Origin: Planctomycetota bacterium
GTDB taxonomy: Bacteria > Planctomycetota > UBA1135 > UBA2386
Length of the DNA stretch: 49,742 bases
NCBI GenBank assembly: GCA_025459175.1
Contig: JALORC010000044.1
Coordinates: 1 to 49,742 of the forward strand
Reading direction: 5' to 3'
The notes under the pieces were generated by a model, which was given only the letters and a program-made list of their open reading frames with translations, did not search any database and had not been told where the DNA came from. The translations under genes were made by a program, and so were the position numbers. Of this stretch, positions 34,203-42,500 are shown one piece after another; positions within the stretch are counted from its first letter, which is position 1; every line of letters begins with the position of its first letter.

Positions 34203-34445
34203 CTACGCCTCGCCGGCGGCCTCGGCACCGTGGCCTTGGTCGTTGGCGCGGCCGCTCGGAATGCGGCCGAGTCGGTCGCGGAACGCCGGGCGGAGGGCCG
34301 CCATGAGGGGCCCGAGGTTGGCGTAATCGCCCTCGTCGATCGTCTCGATCATCCGCATCATGATGCGGGCGTCGGCACGGTCCCCGGCCGCATGTGCGTC
34401 GGTGGCCACGAGCCAGAGAGTGCGTTGGAACGGGGTCTGGGTCAC
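34203..34445 (-). CDS. Small hypothetical protein
   Basis: An 80-aa protein not recognised. The first two thirds read as two amphipathic helices (QRTLWLVATDAHAAG, ADARIMMRMIETIDEG, LMAALRPAFRDRLG), followed by a polar Gly/Ala tail. No signal peptide. The only supporting context is upstream: a 100-bp AT-rich patch with a TTGTAT-17-TAAGTT promoter in the right orientation. It lies 56 bp upstream of the cytochrome gene start on the same strand but has its own promoter. Confidence 0.5.
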   Translation of the reverse strand: MTQTPFQRTLWLVATDAHAAGDRADARIMMRMIETIDEGDYANLGPLMAALRPAFRDRLGRIPSGRANDQGHGAEAAGEA

Positions 34446-34517
34446 AGGGGCCGATGGGTGGCGAGTGGCGAAGGCGAAGGAACTGGGCTCAATTGCTCAA
34501 ACAGCCGATCTCGCCGA

Positions 34518-34546
34518 AACTTAGCTACGAGACATAAACGATACAA
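34518..34546 (-). promoter_or_regulatory. Sigma-70-like promoter TTGTAT-17-TAAGTT
   Basis: On the minus strand TTGTAT (34541-34546) and TAAGTT (34518-34523) are 17 bp apart, inside a stretch markedly richer in A/T than its surroundings (34480-34555). It points at the small gene starting at 34445 and would leave a leader of about 65 nt. Confidence 0.4.
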
Positions 34547-34625
34547 TTCGAACATCTGGCCCCGCCGCGGAGCTCGCAGTGGGTCCCGACCAGAGCTGGT
34601 GGCGCAGGTGCAGGGCGACACCGGG

Positions 34626-36884
34626 TCAACGCTCGACCTCGATCCGGACCTTCATGAACGCATCATCTAGCACCACCACGAGCAGAAGGTCACGCAGCGT
34701 CACGACACCGCCCGCCAACTGCCGTTCGATCGCCAGCCCCAGTCGCAACCGATCCGCGGGCAGCAGCTCGCGGCCGTTGGCGTAGACGAACAACTTGTGC
34801 ACGACGGTGCGGACGAACGCCGGGTCCCTGGCGATCACCTGCACCAGGTCCGCAACCCCCGCCAGCCGGGTGCCGTCGGGCAGCTCGGCCCGACTGTCGA
34901 TCACCCCACCGGCGTCCCGCTCGCGCCGGCGACCGATGGCGTCGTAGTTCTCGAGCGCGAAGCCGATCGCATCCATGCGCACGTGACACACCGCGCAGGC
35001 CGACCGCTCGCGATGCAGGGCCAGCTGCTCGCGGAAGCTCTTGCCGCTGTCGACCGCGGCCTCGTTGGCCAACGAGTCGTTGCCCGGCGGCGGCGGGGGC
35101 GGCGCCTGGCCGAGCAGGTTCTCGAGGATCCACTTGCCGCGTTTGACCGGCGAAGTTCGGGTCGGGTTCGAGGTGATCGCGTGCACACTCGGGTGGCCGA
35201 GCAGACCGCCGCGCTCGCGCCGTTCGGGAGCCAGCTGCACCCGCTCGAAACCGGGACCGGCCGGCGCCGGCCAGCCCAGGAACCCCGCCAGCGTCACATC
35301 GACGTAGGTGAAGTCGGCGTCGAGCAGCCGGCGCACATCGAGGTTCTCGCGCAGCACCGTCCAGAACAGCAGCTCCGTCTGGCGCCGCATCGACGCACGC
35401 AGGCGGTCGTCGAAGCCGGGGAAACGCGCGGGATCGGGCGTGCGATCGGCGAGGCTCGCGAGCTCGAACCACTGGGCCGCGAACTCGGTCGCCAGCGATT
35501 CGGCCCGCGGGTCGGCCAGCAACCGATCGACCTCGGACGACAGACCGCCGCCGGTCAATCGCCCTGCGGCGGCCGCCTGCATCAGCTGCGGATCGGGTGT
35601 GCTGGCCCACAGGAAGAACGACAGCCGCGACGCCAGCTGGGTCGGAGTCAGGGCGACCACCGACCCGGCCACCGCCCCGGCCGGCGGCGCCTCGACGCGG
35701 AACAGGAAGTGCGGCGACAGCAGCGCCGCGGTCAGCAGGTAGCGTTCGGCGCGCGGCGACGGCCCGCCGTCCTGCAGTGCGGCACCGACCATGCGCGCGG
35801 TTTCCTCGTCGGCGACCGGCCGCCGCCAGACCCGCGGCAGCAGCGCCGCGGCCAGCTGCCGCAACCGCGCCTCGGCAGTGGCCGCCGCCGGCAGCTGCCC
35901 GAGCCACGCGCGCTCGCTGGGCACCGGGCGGGCATCGAGCGGCCCTTCGACCTCGAACAGCTCCAGCCGCAGATTGCGATCGCGCTGTTTCGGGTCGGGA
36001 TGTTGCGGCTCGTAGTGATCGTTGACGAACGCGATCTCGAACGCGCGCTGCCCCGCCGCCATCGGCAAGGTCAGCAGGACCGGCCGCGGGCGCGTGTGCT
36101 CGATGTCGATCGTGTCGAGTTCGCGCCCGTCGAGCCGGAGCACCAGCTTCGCCGGTTCGGTGCCGGCCTGATCGGCGCCCACCGACAGGCGCAGCCGGTA
36201 GATGCCATCGCGCGGCAGCACCACCACCTGGCCCACCACCGCATTGGTCGTGAACGTCACCGACTCGCCGTTCTTGACGACCCCACTGCCGTCCAGCACC
36301 GGCATGCCGACCGCCTCGAAGCGTTGCCGCGCGGGGCGCGCGGGATCCACCCCGTCGAACACCTCGGCGGCCACCGCTGCTGCAGCCGCCAGGTACTTCT
36401 CGAGGTGCAGCGTCGAGAACGTCAGCGCGGAGCCGACCGTGTCGAAGCCGTAGCCCAGGTCGTCGGCCGGGAACGCACCGGTGTCGGCAGCGATGCCGAA
36501 CAGATCGCGCACGCAATTCGCCCACTGCCGGCGACTCAGGCGCCGCAGCGTCGTGCGGCCGGGATCGACCGGCAGGCGCGGCACCTGTCGGCGCACGTGG
36601 TCGTCGACGGCCGCCGCGAACGCATGCCGCGCCGCGGCCGGGATGCGCTCCTGATCGGGTGGCGGCATCTCGCCGCTGTGCACCCGGTCGCGCAGTCGTT
36701 GCCAGCGCCACAACTCGGCGGCCTCGGAGTCGGCCGGCTGACGCAGGTCGAGCTTGCCCTTCACGGTGTCGCCACCGTGGCAGGTGATGCAGTGCGCCTC
36801 GACGAAGTCGACGAGGGCGGACGGCGTCTGCGCCGACAGCAGCGAGCACAGCCACAGCGAGGCAACCAGCGGCTTTTGCAGCAT
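34626..36884 (-). CDS. DUF1592-type planctomycete cytochrome (PSCyt3/DUF1587/1595/1592/1588/1585)
   Basis: A 752-aa exported protein with a signal peptide (residues 1-18). Domains in order: an N-terminal cytochrome module with CITCH at residues 32-36 and GEMPPPD; DUF1587 (~110-175, LRRLSRRQWANCVRDLFG); a carbohydrate-binding-like beta domain (~215-345); DUF1595 (~375-445, LLPRVWRRPVADEE); DUF1592 (~455-585, LASRLSFFLWASTPD); DUF1588 (~600-700, GLLGHPSVHAITSNPTRTSPVKRG, ending with a second haem motif CAVCH); and DUF1585 at the end. The full set is typical of Planctomycetes. The usual partner, a DUF1552 protein, is not adjacent here. The role is probably periplasmic electron transfer linked to polymer degradation (inference). 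TACGCT lies 9 nt before the ATG. Confidence 0.93.
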   Translation of the reverse strand: MLQKPLVASLWLCSLLSAQTPSALVDFVEAHCITCHGGDTVKGKLDLRQPADSEAAELWRWQRLRDRVHSGEMPPPDQERIPAAARHAFAAAVDDHVRRQVPRLPVDPGRTTLRRLSRRQWANCVRDLFGIAADTGAFPADDLGYGFDTVGSALTFSTLHLEKYLAAAAAVAAEVFDGVDPARPARQRFEAVGMPVLDGSGVVKNGESVTFTTNAVVGQVVVLPRDGIYRLRLSVGADQAGTEPAKLVLRLDGRELDTIDIEHTRPRPVLLTLPMAAGQRAFEIAFVNDHYEPQHPDPKQRDRNLRLELFEVEGPLDARPVPSERAWLGQLPAAATAEARLRQLAAALLPRVWRRPVADEETARMVGAALQDGGPSPRAERYLLTAALLSPHFLFRVEAPPAGAVAGSVVALTPTQLASRLSFFLWASTPDPQLMQAAAAGRLTGGGLSSEVDRLLADPRAESLATEFAAQWFELASLADRTPDPARFPGFDDRLRASMRRQTELLFWTVLRENLDVRRLLDADFTYVDVTLAGFLGWPAPAGPGFERVQLAPERRERGGLLGHPSVHAITSNPTRTSPVKRGKWILENLLGQAPPPPPPGNDSLANEAAVDSGKSFREQLALHRERSACAVCHVRMDAIGFALENYDAIGRRRERDAGGVIDSRAELPDGTRLAGVADLVQVIARDPAFVRTVVHKLFVYANGRELLPADRLRLGLAIERQLAGGVVTLRDLLLVVVLDDAFMKVRIEVER

Positions 36885-36893
36885 GGGCCCATG

Positions 36894-36899
36894 AGCGTA
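36894..36899 (-). promoter_or_regulatory. Putative -10 hexamer TACGCT
   Basis: Minus-strand GCTACGCT context, 9 nt before the ATG at 36884 of the DUF1592 cytochrome gene. Confidence 0.35.
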
Positions 36900-36997
36900 G
36901 CCAAAGCCGCGCCGCAATGACCGAGTGATGACACGCCGCCCCGTCGATCGGCCTAGGTTCCGTGCCTCGAAGGCGGCTCCTGGCCGCGACGAACCAC

Positions 36998-38110
36998 ATG
37001 CGCAAGATGCTCTTCCCCACGTGCCTCTGCCTGGCAGCGGCGTCCCTCGCCTCGCAGAACTACCTGGCACTGCCCGCGACGGCGAGCCCGGCCGGCGAGC
37101 TCGGCAACTTCAGCCTCGTGCCGTTCATGCAGCCGAACGCGCGCGTGCAGATGTTCTACGACGCGGCCGAGGTCGGCTCGAACCCGTTCGTCACCGACGA
37201 ACTGTCGCTGCGCTTCGACGGCCCGATCCCGCAGGTCGGTGCGCCGGGCCCGTTCTCGATCACGCGCCTGCAGATCCGCATCGGCGTGACGGCGGTGGCG
37301 GCCCCGAGCGCCGACTTCGCGGCCAACCTGACCCAGCCGCTGCAGACCGTGTTCGACGGTCCGCGCAGCTACCTGCCCGACCCGGGCTTCGGCGCCCCGC
37401 ATCCCTGGGGCGGCGTCAACAACACGCTGTCGTTCCCGTTCTCGAGCCCGGCCACGCTGGTCGTCGCCCCCGGCCAATGGCTGGTCGTCGAGCTGGTGAT
37501 GGAGGGCAACAACATCGCCAGCTTCGGCTTCGCGCACGCGATCCTCGACGGTGCGCCGACCAGCGGCGGCATCACCGACGGCACCGTCGCCGCCTACGGC
37601 CAAGGCTGCAGCGCCGGCGGCAGCGCGCCGGCCGCGACCATCAGCACGTCCGGCATCTACGCGCCGGGTGGCGCGCATCGGGTGACCGGTCAGAACCTCG
37701 GCGCCAACGCCCTGGTGCTGGCGGTGTTCGGCCTCAGCAACTCGATCGCCTTCGCGCCGCTGCCGTTCACGCTGCCGGGCACCACATGCACGCTGCTGGC
37801 GAGCCCGGACTTCACGCTGCCGGCAGTCGCCGACGGCAACGGCACCCTCGGCGCCAGCCAGGGCCCGGTGCTGTCGCTGCCGGCGAACCCCGCGCTGGGT
37901 GGCATCGTGATCTTCGAACAGCTCGCGTCGCTGGTGCCGACGGCGAACCCCTGGGGCCTCGTGCTCAGCAACGCGGCGGCGGTCACGCTCGGCAGCTGGA
38001 ACCCGCTCGGGCGCGGCACCTACCTGGCGGCCCACGACAGCGACCAGAACGCGCAGTACGCGAACCAGCTCAGGGCCTTCGGGATGGCACTGCGCCTGCG
38101 TACGCTCTGA
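36998..38110 (+). CDS. Secreted protein with shared C-terminal domain
   Basis: A 370-aa exported protein with a signal peptide (residues 1-20, ending SLASQ). The N-terminal part (~25-200) is all-beta without repeats (FSLVPFMQPNARVQMFY, QWLVVELVMEGN). I do not recognise it, though it resembles lectin-like sandwiches. The C-terminal region opens with GQGCSAGG and matches the domain at the ends of the 1657, 14732 and 27269 genes (FTLPGTTCTLLASPDF, LSLPANPALGG, LSNAAAVTLG). Start: the ATG at 36998 begins the signal peptide, and an in-frame GTG at 36962 is possible, with TAGGTT just before it. The histidine kinase starts 3 bp after its stop, so the three genes may form one operon. Confidence 0.78.
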   Translation: MRKMLFPTCLCLAAASLASQNYLALPATASPAGELGNFSLVPFMQPNARVQMFYDAAEVGSNPFVTDELSLRFDGPIPQVGAPGPFSITRLQIRIGVTAVAAPSADFAANLTQPLQTVFDGPRSYLPDPGFGAPHPWGGVNNTLSFPFSSPATLVVAPGQWLVVELVMEGNNIASFGFAHAILDGAPTSGGITDGTVAAYGQGCSAGGSAPAATISTSGIYAPGGAHRVTGQNLGANALVLAVFGLSNSIAFAPLPFTLPGTTCTLLASPDFTLPAVADGNGTLGASQGPVLSLPANPALGGIVIFEQLASLVPTANPWGLVLSNAAAVTLGSWNPLGRGTYLAAHDSDQNAQYANQLRAFGMALRLRTL

Positions 38111-38113
38111 CGC

Positions 38114-39109
38114 GTGCGCCGTCCGAGCTCGATCCTGTTCGCGTCGACCCTGCTGCTGTCGATCGCCCTGGTGGTCTGGTGGACGATCTTCCAGGTCGTG
38201 GCCAGCAACGAACTCGCCGCCGCTGGCGCGCGCCTGGTGGCCGGTGACGGCGACGGTGCCGCCGCCGCGCTCGGCGCCGACGACGCCGTGGGCCTCGCCG
38301 ACCTCGCGCGGCGCCGGCGGGCGATGTTCGCCAGCGAAGGGGCGTTCTTCGGCGTCGTGCTGCTGGGGCTCGGCTGGCTCTACGCCGCGTCGGTGCGGCG
38401 CGAAGCGGAGCTGCGCACCAACCAGGACCGCTTCCTCGCCGCCGCGACGCACGAGCTGAAGACGCCGCTCGCGACGATCGTGTTGCTGCTCGAATCGCTG
38501 CGCGGCGACCGCCTGCCGGCCGACAAGCGCGCGCGCTACCTCGACAACGGCCTGCGCGAGGCGGAGCGCCTCGAACACGGGCTCGACAACGTGCTGACCG
38601 CGGCGGGCCTGCGCACCGCGCGCCGGCGGCTGCAACCGCAACCGGGCGACCTGGTCGTCGACACCCGGGACGCGATCGAGGCGCTGCGGCCACGAGCGCT
38701 CGCCGCCGACATCGAACTGCGCCTCTCGGCCCCGGCCGAGCTGGCGGCGATGCGCGACGGCGCCGCCGTGCAGGTGGTGCTGCGCAACCTGCTCGACAAC
38801 GCGATCAAGTACTCGCCGCCGGGCAGTGCGGTGACCACGACCGTGCGCACCGTCGGCGAACACGCCGAGGTGGCGGTGCAGGATCATGGCCGCGGCCTCG
38901 ATGCCGCCGAGCACAGCCACGCCTTCGAGGCGTTCTGGCGCGGCTCGGACAGCGCCAGCGGCGGCACCGGACTCGGGCTGCACCTGGTGCACCAACTGGT
39001 GCAAGCCCACGGTGGCTTTGTCACCGCCCACAGCGACGGGCGCGATCGCGGCAGCGTGTTCACGGTGCGCCTGCCGCTCTCGGCCCGGGCCGGCAAGGAG
39101 CGATCATGA
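38114..39109 (+). CDS. Sensor histidine kinase
   Basis: A 331-aa membrane kinase. Two transmembrane helices (~8-29 and ~75-95) flank a short periplasmic loop of about 45 residues. A HisKA domain follows with the phosphoacceptor His113 in ATHELKTPLA, then HATPase_c with the N box NLLDNAIKY, G1 DHGRGL and G2 GGTGLGLHLVHQLV. The short sensor loop suggests it detects a membrane signal or works with a partner. Start: a GTG at 38114, three bases after the previous stop. Its end overlaps the response regulator by ATGA, so the pair is translationally coupled. Confidence 0.93.
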   Translation: MRRPSSILFASTLLLSIALVVWWTIFQVVASNELAAAGARLVAGDGDGAAAALGADDAVGLADLARRRRAMFASEGAFFGVVLLGLGWLYAASVRREAELRTNQDRFLAAATHELKTPLATIVLLLESLRGDRLPADKRARYLDNGLREAERLEHGLDNVLTAAGLRTARRRLQPQPGDLVVDTRDAIEALRPRALAADIELRLSAPAELAAMRDGAAVQVVLRNLLDNAIKYSPPGSAVTTTVRTVGEHAEVAVQDHGRGLDAAEHSHAFEAFWRGSDSASGGTGLGLHLVHQLVQAHGGFVTAHSDGRDRGSVFTVRLPLSARAGKERS

Positions 39110-39792
39110 ACCGCTGGATCCTGGTGGCCGAGGACGAACGCGCGCTCGGCGAGATGCTGTGCGACAACCTGTCGCTCGAGGGCTATCACGCCGAACACGT
39201 GCTGAACGGCCAGGCCGCGCTCGAACGCATGCAGAAGGGCGGCATCGACCTGCTGATCCTCGACGTGATGCTGCCGGTCCACGATGGCTTCGAGGTGCTG
39301 CGCCGGCTGCGCGAGCGCGGCGACCAGACGCCGGTGCTGATCCTGAGTGCGCGCAGCGCCGACCGCGACCGCATCCGCGGCCTCGAACTGCAGGCCGACG
39401 ACTACCTGACCAAGCCGTTCAACCTGCGGGAACTGCTGCTGCGCATCGATGCGCTGCTGCGGCGCCGCCCGCCGCCGGCGGTGGGCGAAGACCTGCTGGT
39501 CTTCGGCGGGCATCGGATCGACTTCCGCGCCATGCAGGCCACCTGCCAGAGCGGGGAACGGGTCGAACTGACCGCGTCCGAGACCAAGCTGCTGAAGCTG
39601 CTGGCCGGCCGCGCCGGCACCGTCGTCACGCGCAAAGCCATGGTAGAGCACCTGTTCGGCGGCTCTGCGGTGCCGACCGTCAGGACTCTGGACAACGTGA
39701 TGCTGCGGTTGCGCAAGCTGTTCGAAGCCGACCCGGCCAACCCGCGCCACCTGCAGACGGTGCGCGGTATCGGCTTCCGCTTCGACGCCTGA
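39106..39792 (+). CDS. OmpR/PhoB-family response regulator
   Basis: A 228-aa two-domain regulator. The receiver domain (residues 1-115) shows acidic EDE at 6-8, the phospho-acceptor Asp53 in LLILDVMLP, Ser in LSARS and Lys in YLTKPFN. The C-terminal winged helix (~130-225) has ELTASETKLLKLLAGRAG, ARKAM-like recognition and VRTLDNVMLRLRKLF before the final RGIGFRF hairpin. It is the cognate partner of the preceding kinase, with ATGA overlap and an AAGGAG Shine-Dalgarno inside the kinase gene. Target genes are unknown; the upstream secreted protein gene is a candidate. Confidence 0.95.
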   Translation: MNRWILVAEDERALGEMLCDNLSLEGYHAEHVLNGQAALERMQKGGIDLLILDVMLPVHDGFEVLRRLRERGDQTPVLILSARSADRDRIRGLELQADDYLTKPFNLRELLLRIDALLRRRPPPAVGEDLLVFGGHRIDFRAMQATCQSGERVELTASETKLLKLLAGRAGTVVTRKAMVEHLFGGSAVPTVRTLDNVMLRLRKLFEADPANPRHLQTVRGIGFRFDA

Positions 39793-39860
39793 AGGGCCGG
39801 CGCGCCGCTGCTCCGCCGCCCTTCTGCTCGGCGAGCAACGATTTCCCGCGCCGTTTCGGC

Positions 39861-39866
39861 CACAAT
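39861..39866 (+). promoter_or_regulatory. Putative -10 hexamer CACAAT
   Basis: CACAAT lies 10 nt before the ATG at 39877. It is a weaker match to the TAnnnT set, but at the same distance from the start codon. Confidence 0.25.
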
Positions 39867-39876
39867 GGGCGCACTC

Positions 39877-40911
39877 ATGAGCCCACGCACGTTCCTGTTC
39901 CCCCTCTTCTTGATTGCCGCCCCGCTGTTCGCCCAGGGCGAAGTCGACCTCCGCACCGCCGCCAAGAAGGGCAGTTCGGTCTGGCTGCTCCAAACGATGA
40001 AGCAGGAGCAGAACATCGACATGGCCGGCCAGCAGATGGAGATGGGCAACAACGTCAGCCGCACCCTGCAGGTGACCGTCAAGGACGTCGATGACAAGGG
40101 CAACCTGGTGGTCGAGACCAAGCTGGTCCGCATCCAGGGCGCGATGACGATGCCGATGATGGGCGACGTCGAGTTCGACTCGGCGGCCCCCGCCGAAGGC
40201 GGCGAGGACGAGGACGACGGCATGGGTGGCATGACCGGCCAGATGACCAAGGCGATGGTCGCCGGCGCCGGCAAGACCTTCACCGCCTTGGTCAGCCCCA
40301 ACGGCAAGGTGCTGGAGCTGATGGACGACGCCAAGGAACTGCTGAAGGGCAGCAAGGGCGGCGCGATGGGCGCGGGCCTCGACGAGGGCGCGCTGAAGCA
40401 GATGGTGCGCGGCGCGTTCGGCGATCTGCCGGAGAAGCCGACCGCGGTCGGCGCCAAGTGGAAGGACACCGACATGGAGCAGGACGGTCGCATGCCGATG
40501 AAGCGCGACCTGGAGCTCGCGCTGGCGGCCTGCAACGACGATCAGTTCGAGATCACGTCGACCGGCACCCTGACCCAGGGCGACATGAAGGACGACGCGG
40601 GCGAGGCCGGCGACGAGCAGGAGGCGCAGGCCCGCGAGATGATGAAGAGCATGAAGCTCAAGAACGGCAAGGCCACCGGCTCGCTGAAGGTCTCGCGCAA
40701 GGACGGCTTCGTCGTCGAGTCCAACAACGTGGTGTCGTTCGACGCCGAGATCGCCGACGGCCCGATGGGCGAGATGCAGATGTCGATCAAGGTCACGACC
40801 TCGACCAAGCGCACCACCGAGGCCGAAGCCGCGCCGAAGAAGGCCGCCGCCAAGGAAGACACGGTCAAGGAAGAGACGGTCAAGGAAGAGGCCGGCAAGC
40901 AGGGCAAGTGA
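39877..40911 (+). CDS. Methionine-rich secreted protein, paralogue of the 30709 gene
   Basis: A 344-aa exported protein with a signal peptide (residues 1-20, ending PLFAQ). About 26 residues are Met, many in MxM or MM pairs (MAGQQMEM, MTMPMM, MGGMTGQM, MGEMQM). A low-complexity acidic segment (EGGEDEDDG) and a charged Lys/Glu tail with a repeated VKEE unit are present. It shares layout and composition with the 30709 protein. Function unknown; metal binding by the Met strands is a guess. An in-frame ATG at 39865 is a possible start, but 39877 gives the cleaner signal peptide. It converges on the glycosyltransferase gene, 22 bp between stops. Confidence 0.8.
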   Translation: MSPRTFLFPLFLIAAPLFAQGEVDLRTAAKKGSSVWLLQTMKQEQNIDMAGQQMEMGNNVSRTLQVTVKDVDDKGNLVVETKLVRIQGAMTMPMMGDVEFDSAAPAEGGEDEDDGMGGMTGQMTKAMVAGAGKTFTALVSPNGKVLELMDDAKELLKGSKGGAMGAGLDEGALKQMVRGAFGDLPEKPTAVGAKWKDTDMEQDGRMPMKRDLELALAACNDDQFEITSTGTLTQGDMKDDAGEAGDEQEAQAREMMKSMKLKNGKATGSLKVSRKDGFVVESNNVVSFDAEIADGPMGEMQMSIKVTTSTKRTTEAEAAPKKAAAKEDTVKEETVKEEAGKQGK

Positions 40912-40933
40912 GGCCAGACGGGCCGCGAACCGC

Positions 40934-42388
40934 TCACCGCGGCAGTCCCCGCCGGCGATAGACGAACCGGCGGTCGCCGCGGCGCAGGTCGAACTGGCCG
41001 GTGAACGCGACCACCAGTTCGAGGTCCGGCGCCACCCCATCGGTCGCCGAGGACGAGGTCGCCTCCGCCCCCAGCGGCTCCCGCACCGCGACCACGTGAT
41101 CGAAGTCGTCGCGATGGCGCGCCCAGAACGCGGCGAAGTCGCCGCGGCCGACGCCGGCGGCACCGTCCACCGGTGGTCGCAGGTGGAAGTAGCCGCCCAG
41201 CGAGGTCGGATCGCCACCGACCACGAGCACGCGCCCGGCGAATCCCGGCTGCTGCGACAGCCAGAGCGCCGTGTGCACCGCGCCGGCGTTGCCGAACCAC
41301 AGCGAGGTCCACGCCCACAGCAGGCCGTGCAGCAACCACAGCAGCCGGGCGTGCCAGTGCGCCGCGCGACCGACGGCCGCCGGCAGACCGACCGCGACCA
41401 CCACCAACAGCATCGCCAGCGCCGGATACTCGAACCGCAGCGCCTTCCGGGCCACGCCGCTGTGCAGCCCGAGGTGCAGCATCGCACCGGCCAGTGCAGT
41501 CGGCACCACCGCTCCACCACTGCACAGTCGCCGCCACGCAGGGCGCAGCAGACCGGGCACCAGCATCGCGGTCGGCACCGCGCCGGCGAGCAGATAGAAC
41601 CACCACGGCTGCGTGCGCCACTTCTCGGCCGCACCGAGCCCCAAGTTGGTCTGCAGGTAGCGCCACGGCACCAGCAGGAAGGTGCCGGTCGTGTGCAGAT
41701 CGACGAGACCCTGCACGGCGATGCCCGGCGCACACCCGGCAGCGAACCACGCGGCGGCGGCTCCGCGGCGCTGCCACAGCAGCACGCCGAGGAAGGCGGG
41801 CCCGAACAGCGCATCCTGGAAGCGACCGCAGAACGCGAAGCCGAGACAGAGTCCGGCCAACAGTGGCGGCCACCGTCCGGGCCCTGCCAGCAACACGGCC
41901 GCCGTCACCGCCAGCGTCGACGCCAGCGCCGGACCCGATGGTTGCACCCCGTGCACCGTGAGCCCCGACAGCGCGATCAGCAGCAGGGCCGGCCGCGGTC
42001 GCGCGAGCGGCCGCCAGCGCACGACGAGCAGCCAGCAGGCCCACAGCGGCAACAGTGAACCCACCGCGTTCGCGAAGCGAACCCACGTCAGCACCCACAG
42101 CGGGTCGTCGACCCCGAGCGCCGTCACGGCGCGGAACAACCCCGCCAGCGCATGCGGGTAGACCTGGCTGCGCACGCCGTCGAGCCATTCCCAGGTGCGA
42201 TGGAACGGCGCCCCGCTCGCCAGGTGCCAGGCCGGATCGACGTACTGGTACTGCTGGTCGACGAACTCGAAGCCGTGGGCGAACAGGACCGCGGGCAGCC
42301 GCAGCGCCAACGCCAGCAGCAGGTACACGGGCAGCGACCAGGCCTGATCGCCGGGCGAACGCAGTGCAGCAGCCGGCGAGGACGGCAT
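40934..42388 (-). CDS. GT22-like (Alg9/PIG-B type) membrane mannosyltransferase
   Basis: A 484-aa polytopic membrane protein, about ten hydrophobic helices over residues 20-360, then a soluble tail of about 110 residues. The first luminal/periplasmic loop carries the signature of lipid-linked-sugar-dependent GT22 enzymes: QQYQYVDPAWHLASG, then TWEWLDGVRSQVYP. Such enzymes transfer mannose from polyprenyl-phosphate-mannose outside the membrane. In the family the acidic pair in this loop is usually D-E; here the corresponding residues are VDQQ, so the key acid may be displaced and activity is uncertain. Start at the ATG 42388. The following gene is divergent, 112 bp away. Confidence 0.75.
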   Translation of the reverse strand: MPSSPAAALRSPGDQAWSLPVYLLLALALRLPAVLFAHGFEFVDQQYQYVDPAWHLASGAPFHRTWEWLDGVRSQVYPHALAGLFRAVTALGVDDPLWVLTWVRFANAVGSLLPLWACWLLVVRWRPLARPRPALLLIALSGLTVHGVQPSGPALASTLAVTAAVLLAGPGRWPPLLAGLCLGFAFCGRFQDALFGPAFLGVLLWQRRGAAAAWFAAGCAPGIAVQGLVDLHTTGTFLLVPWRYLQTNLGLGAAEKWRTQPWWFYLLAGAVPTAMLVPGLLRPAWRRLCSGGAVVPTALAGAMLHLGLHSGVARKALRFEYPALAMLLVVVAVGLPAAVGRAAHWHARLLWLLHGLLWAWTSLWFGNAGAVHTALWLSQQPGFAGRVLVVGGDPTSLGGYFHLRPPVDGAAGVGRGDFAAFWARHRDDFDHVVAVREPLGAEATSSSATDGVAPDLELVVAFTGQFDLRRGDRRFVYRRRGLPR

Positions 42389-42500
42389 CACGGCTGGGAT
42401 CTTGCCGTTCCGGCGCCGATGCGGAAGCGCCGTCAGCAGCCGCGGCCGGAATTCCGATAGCGACGGCCGCGTAGGATGTCGCTCCACGCCACTCTTCCCG

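Noticed and set aside
42477..42500. Earlier start for the dehydrogenase at the ATG overlapping TAGGATG
   Set aside because: That ATG belongs to a different frame; the dehydrogenase fold begins directly after 42501.
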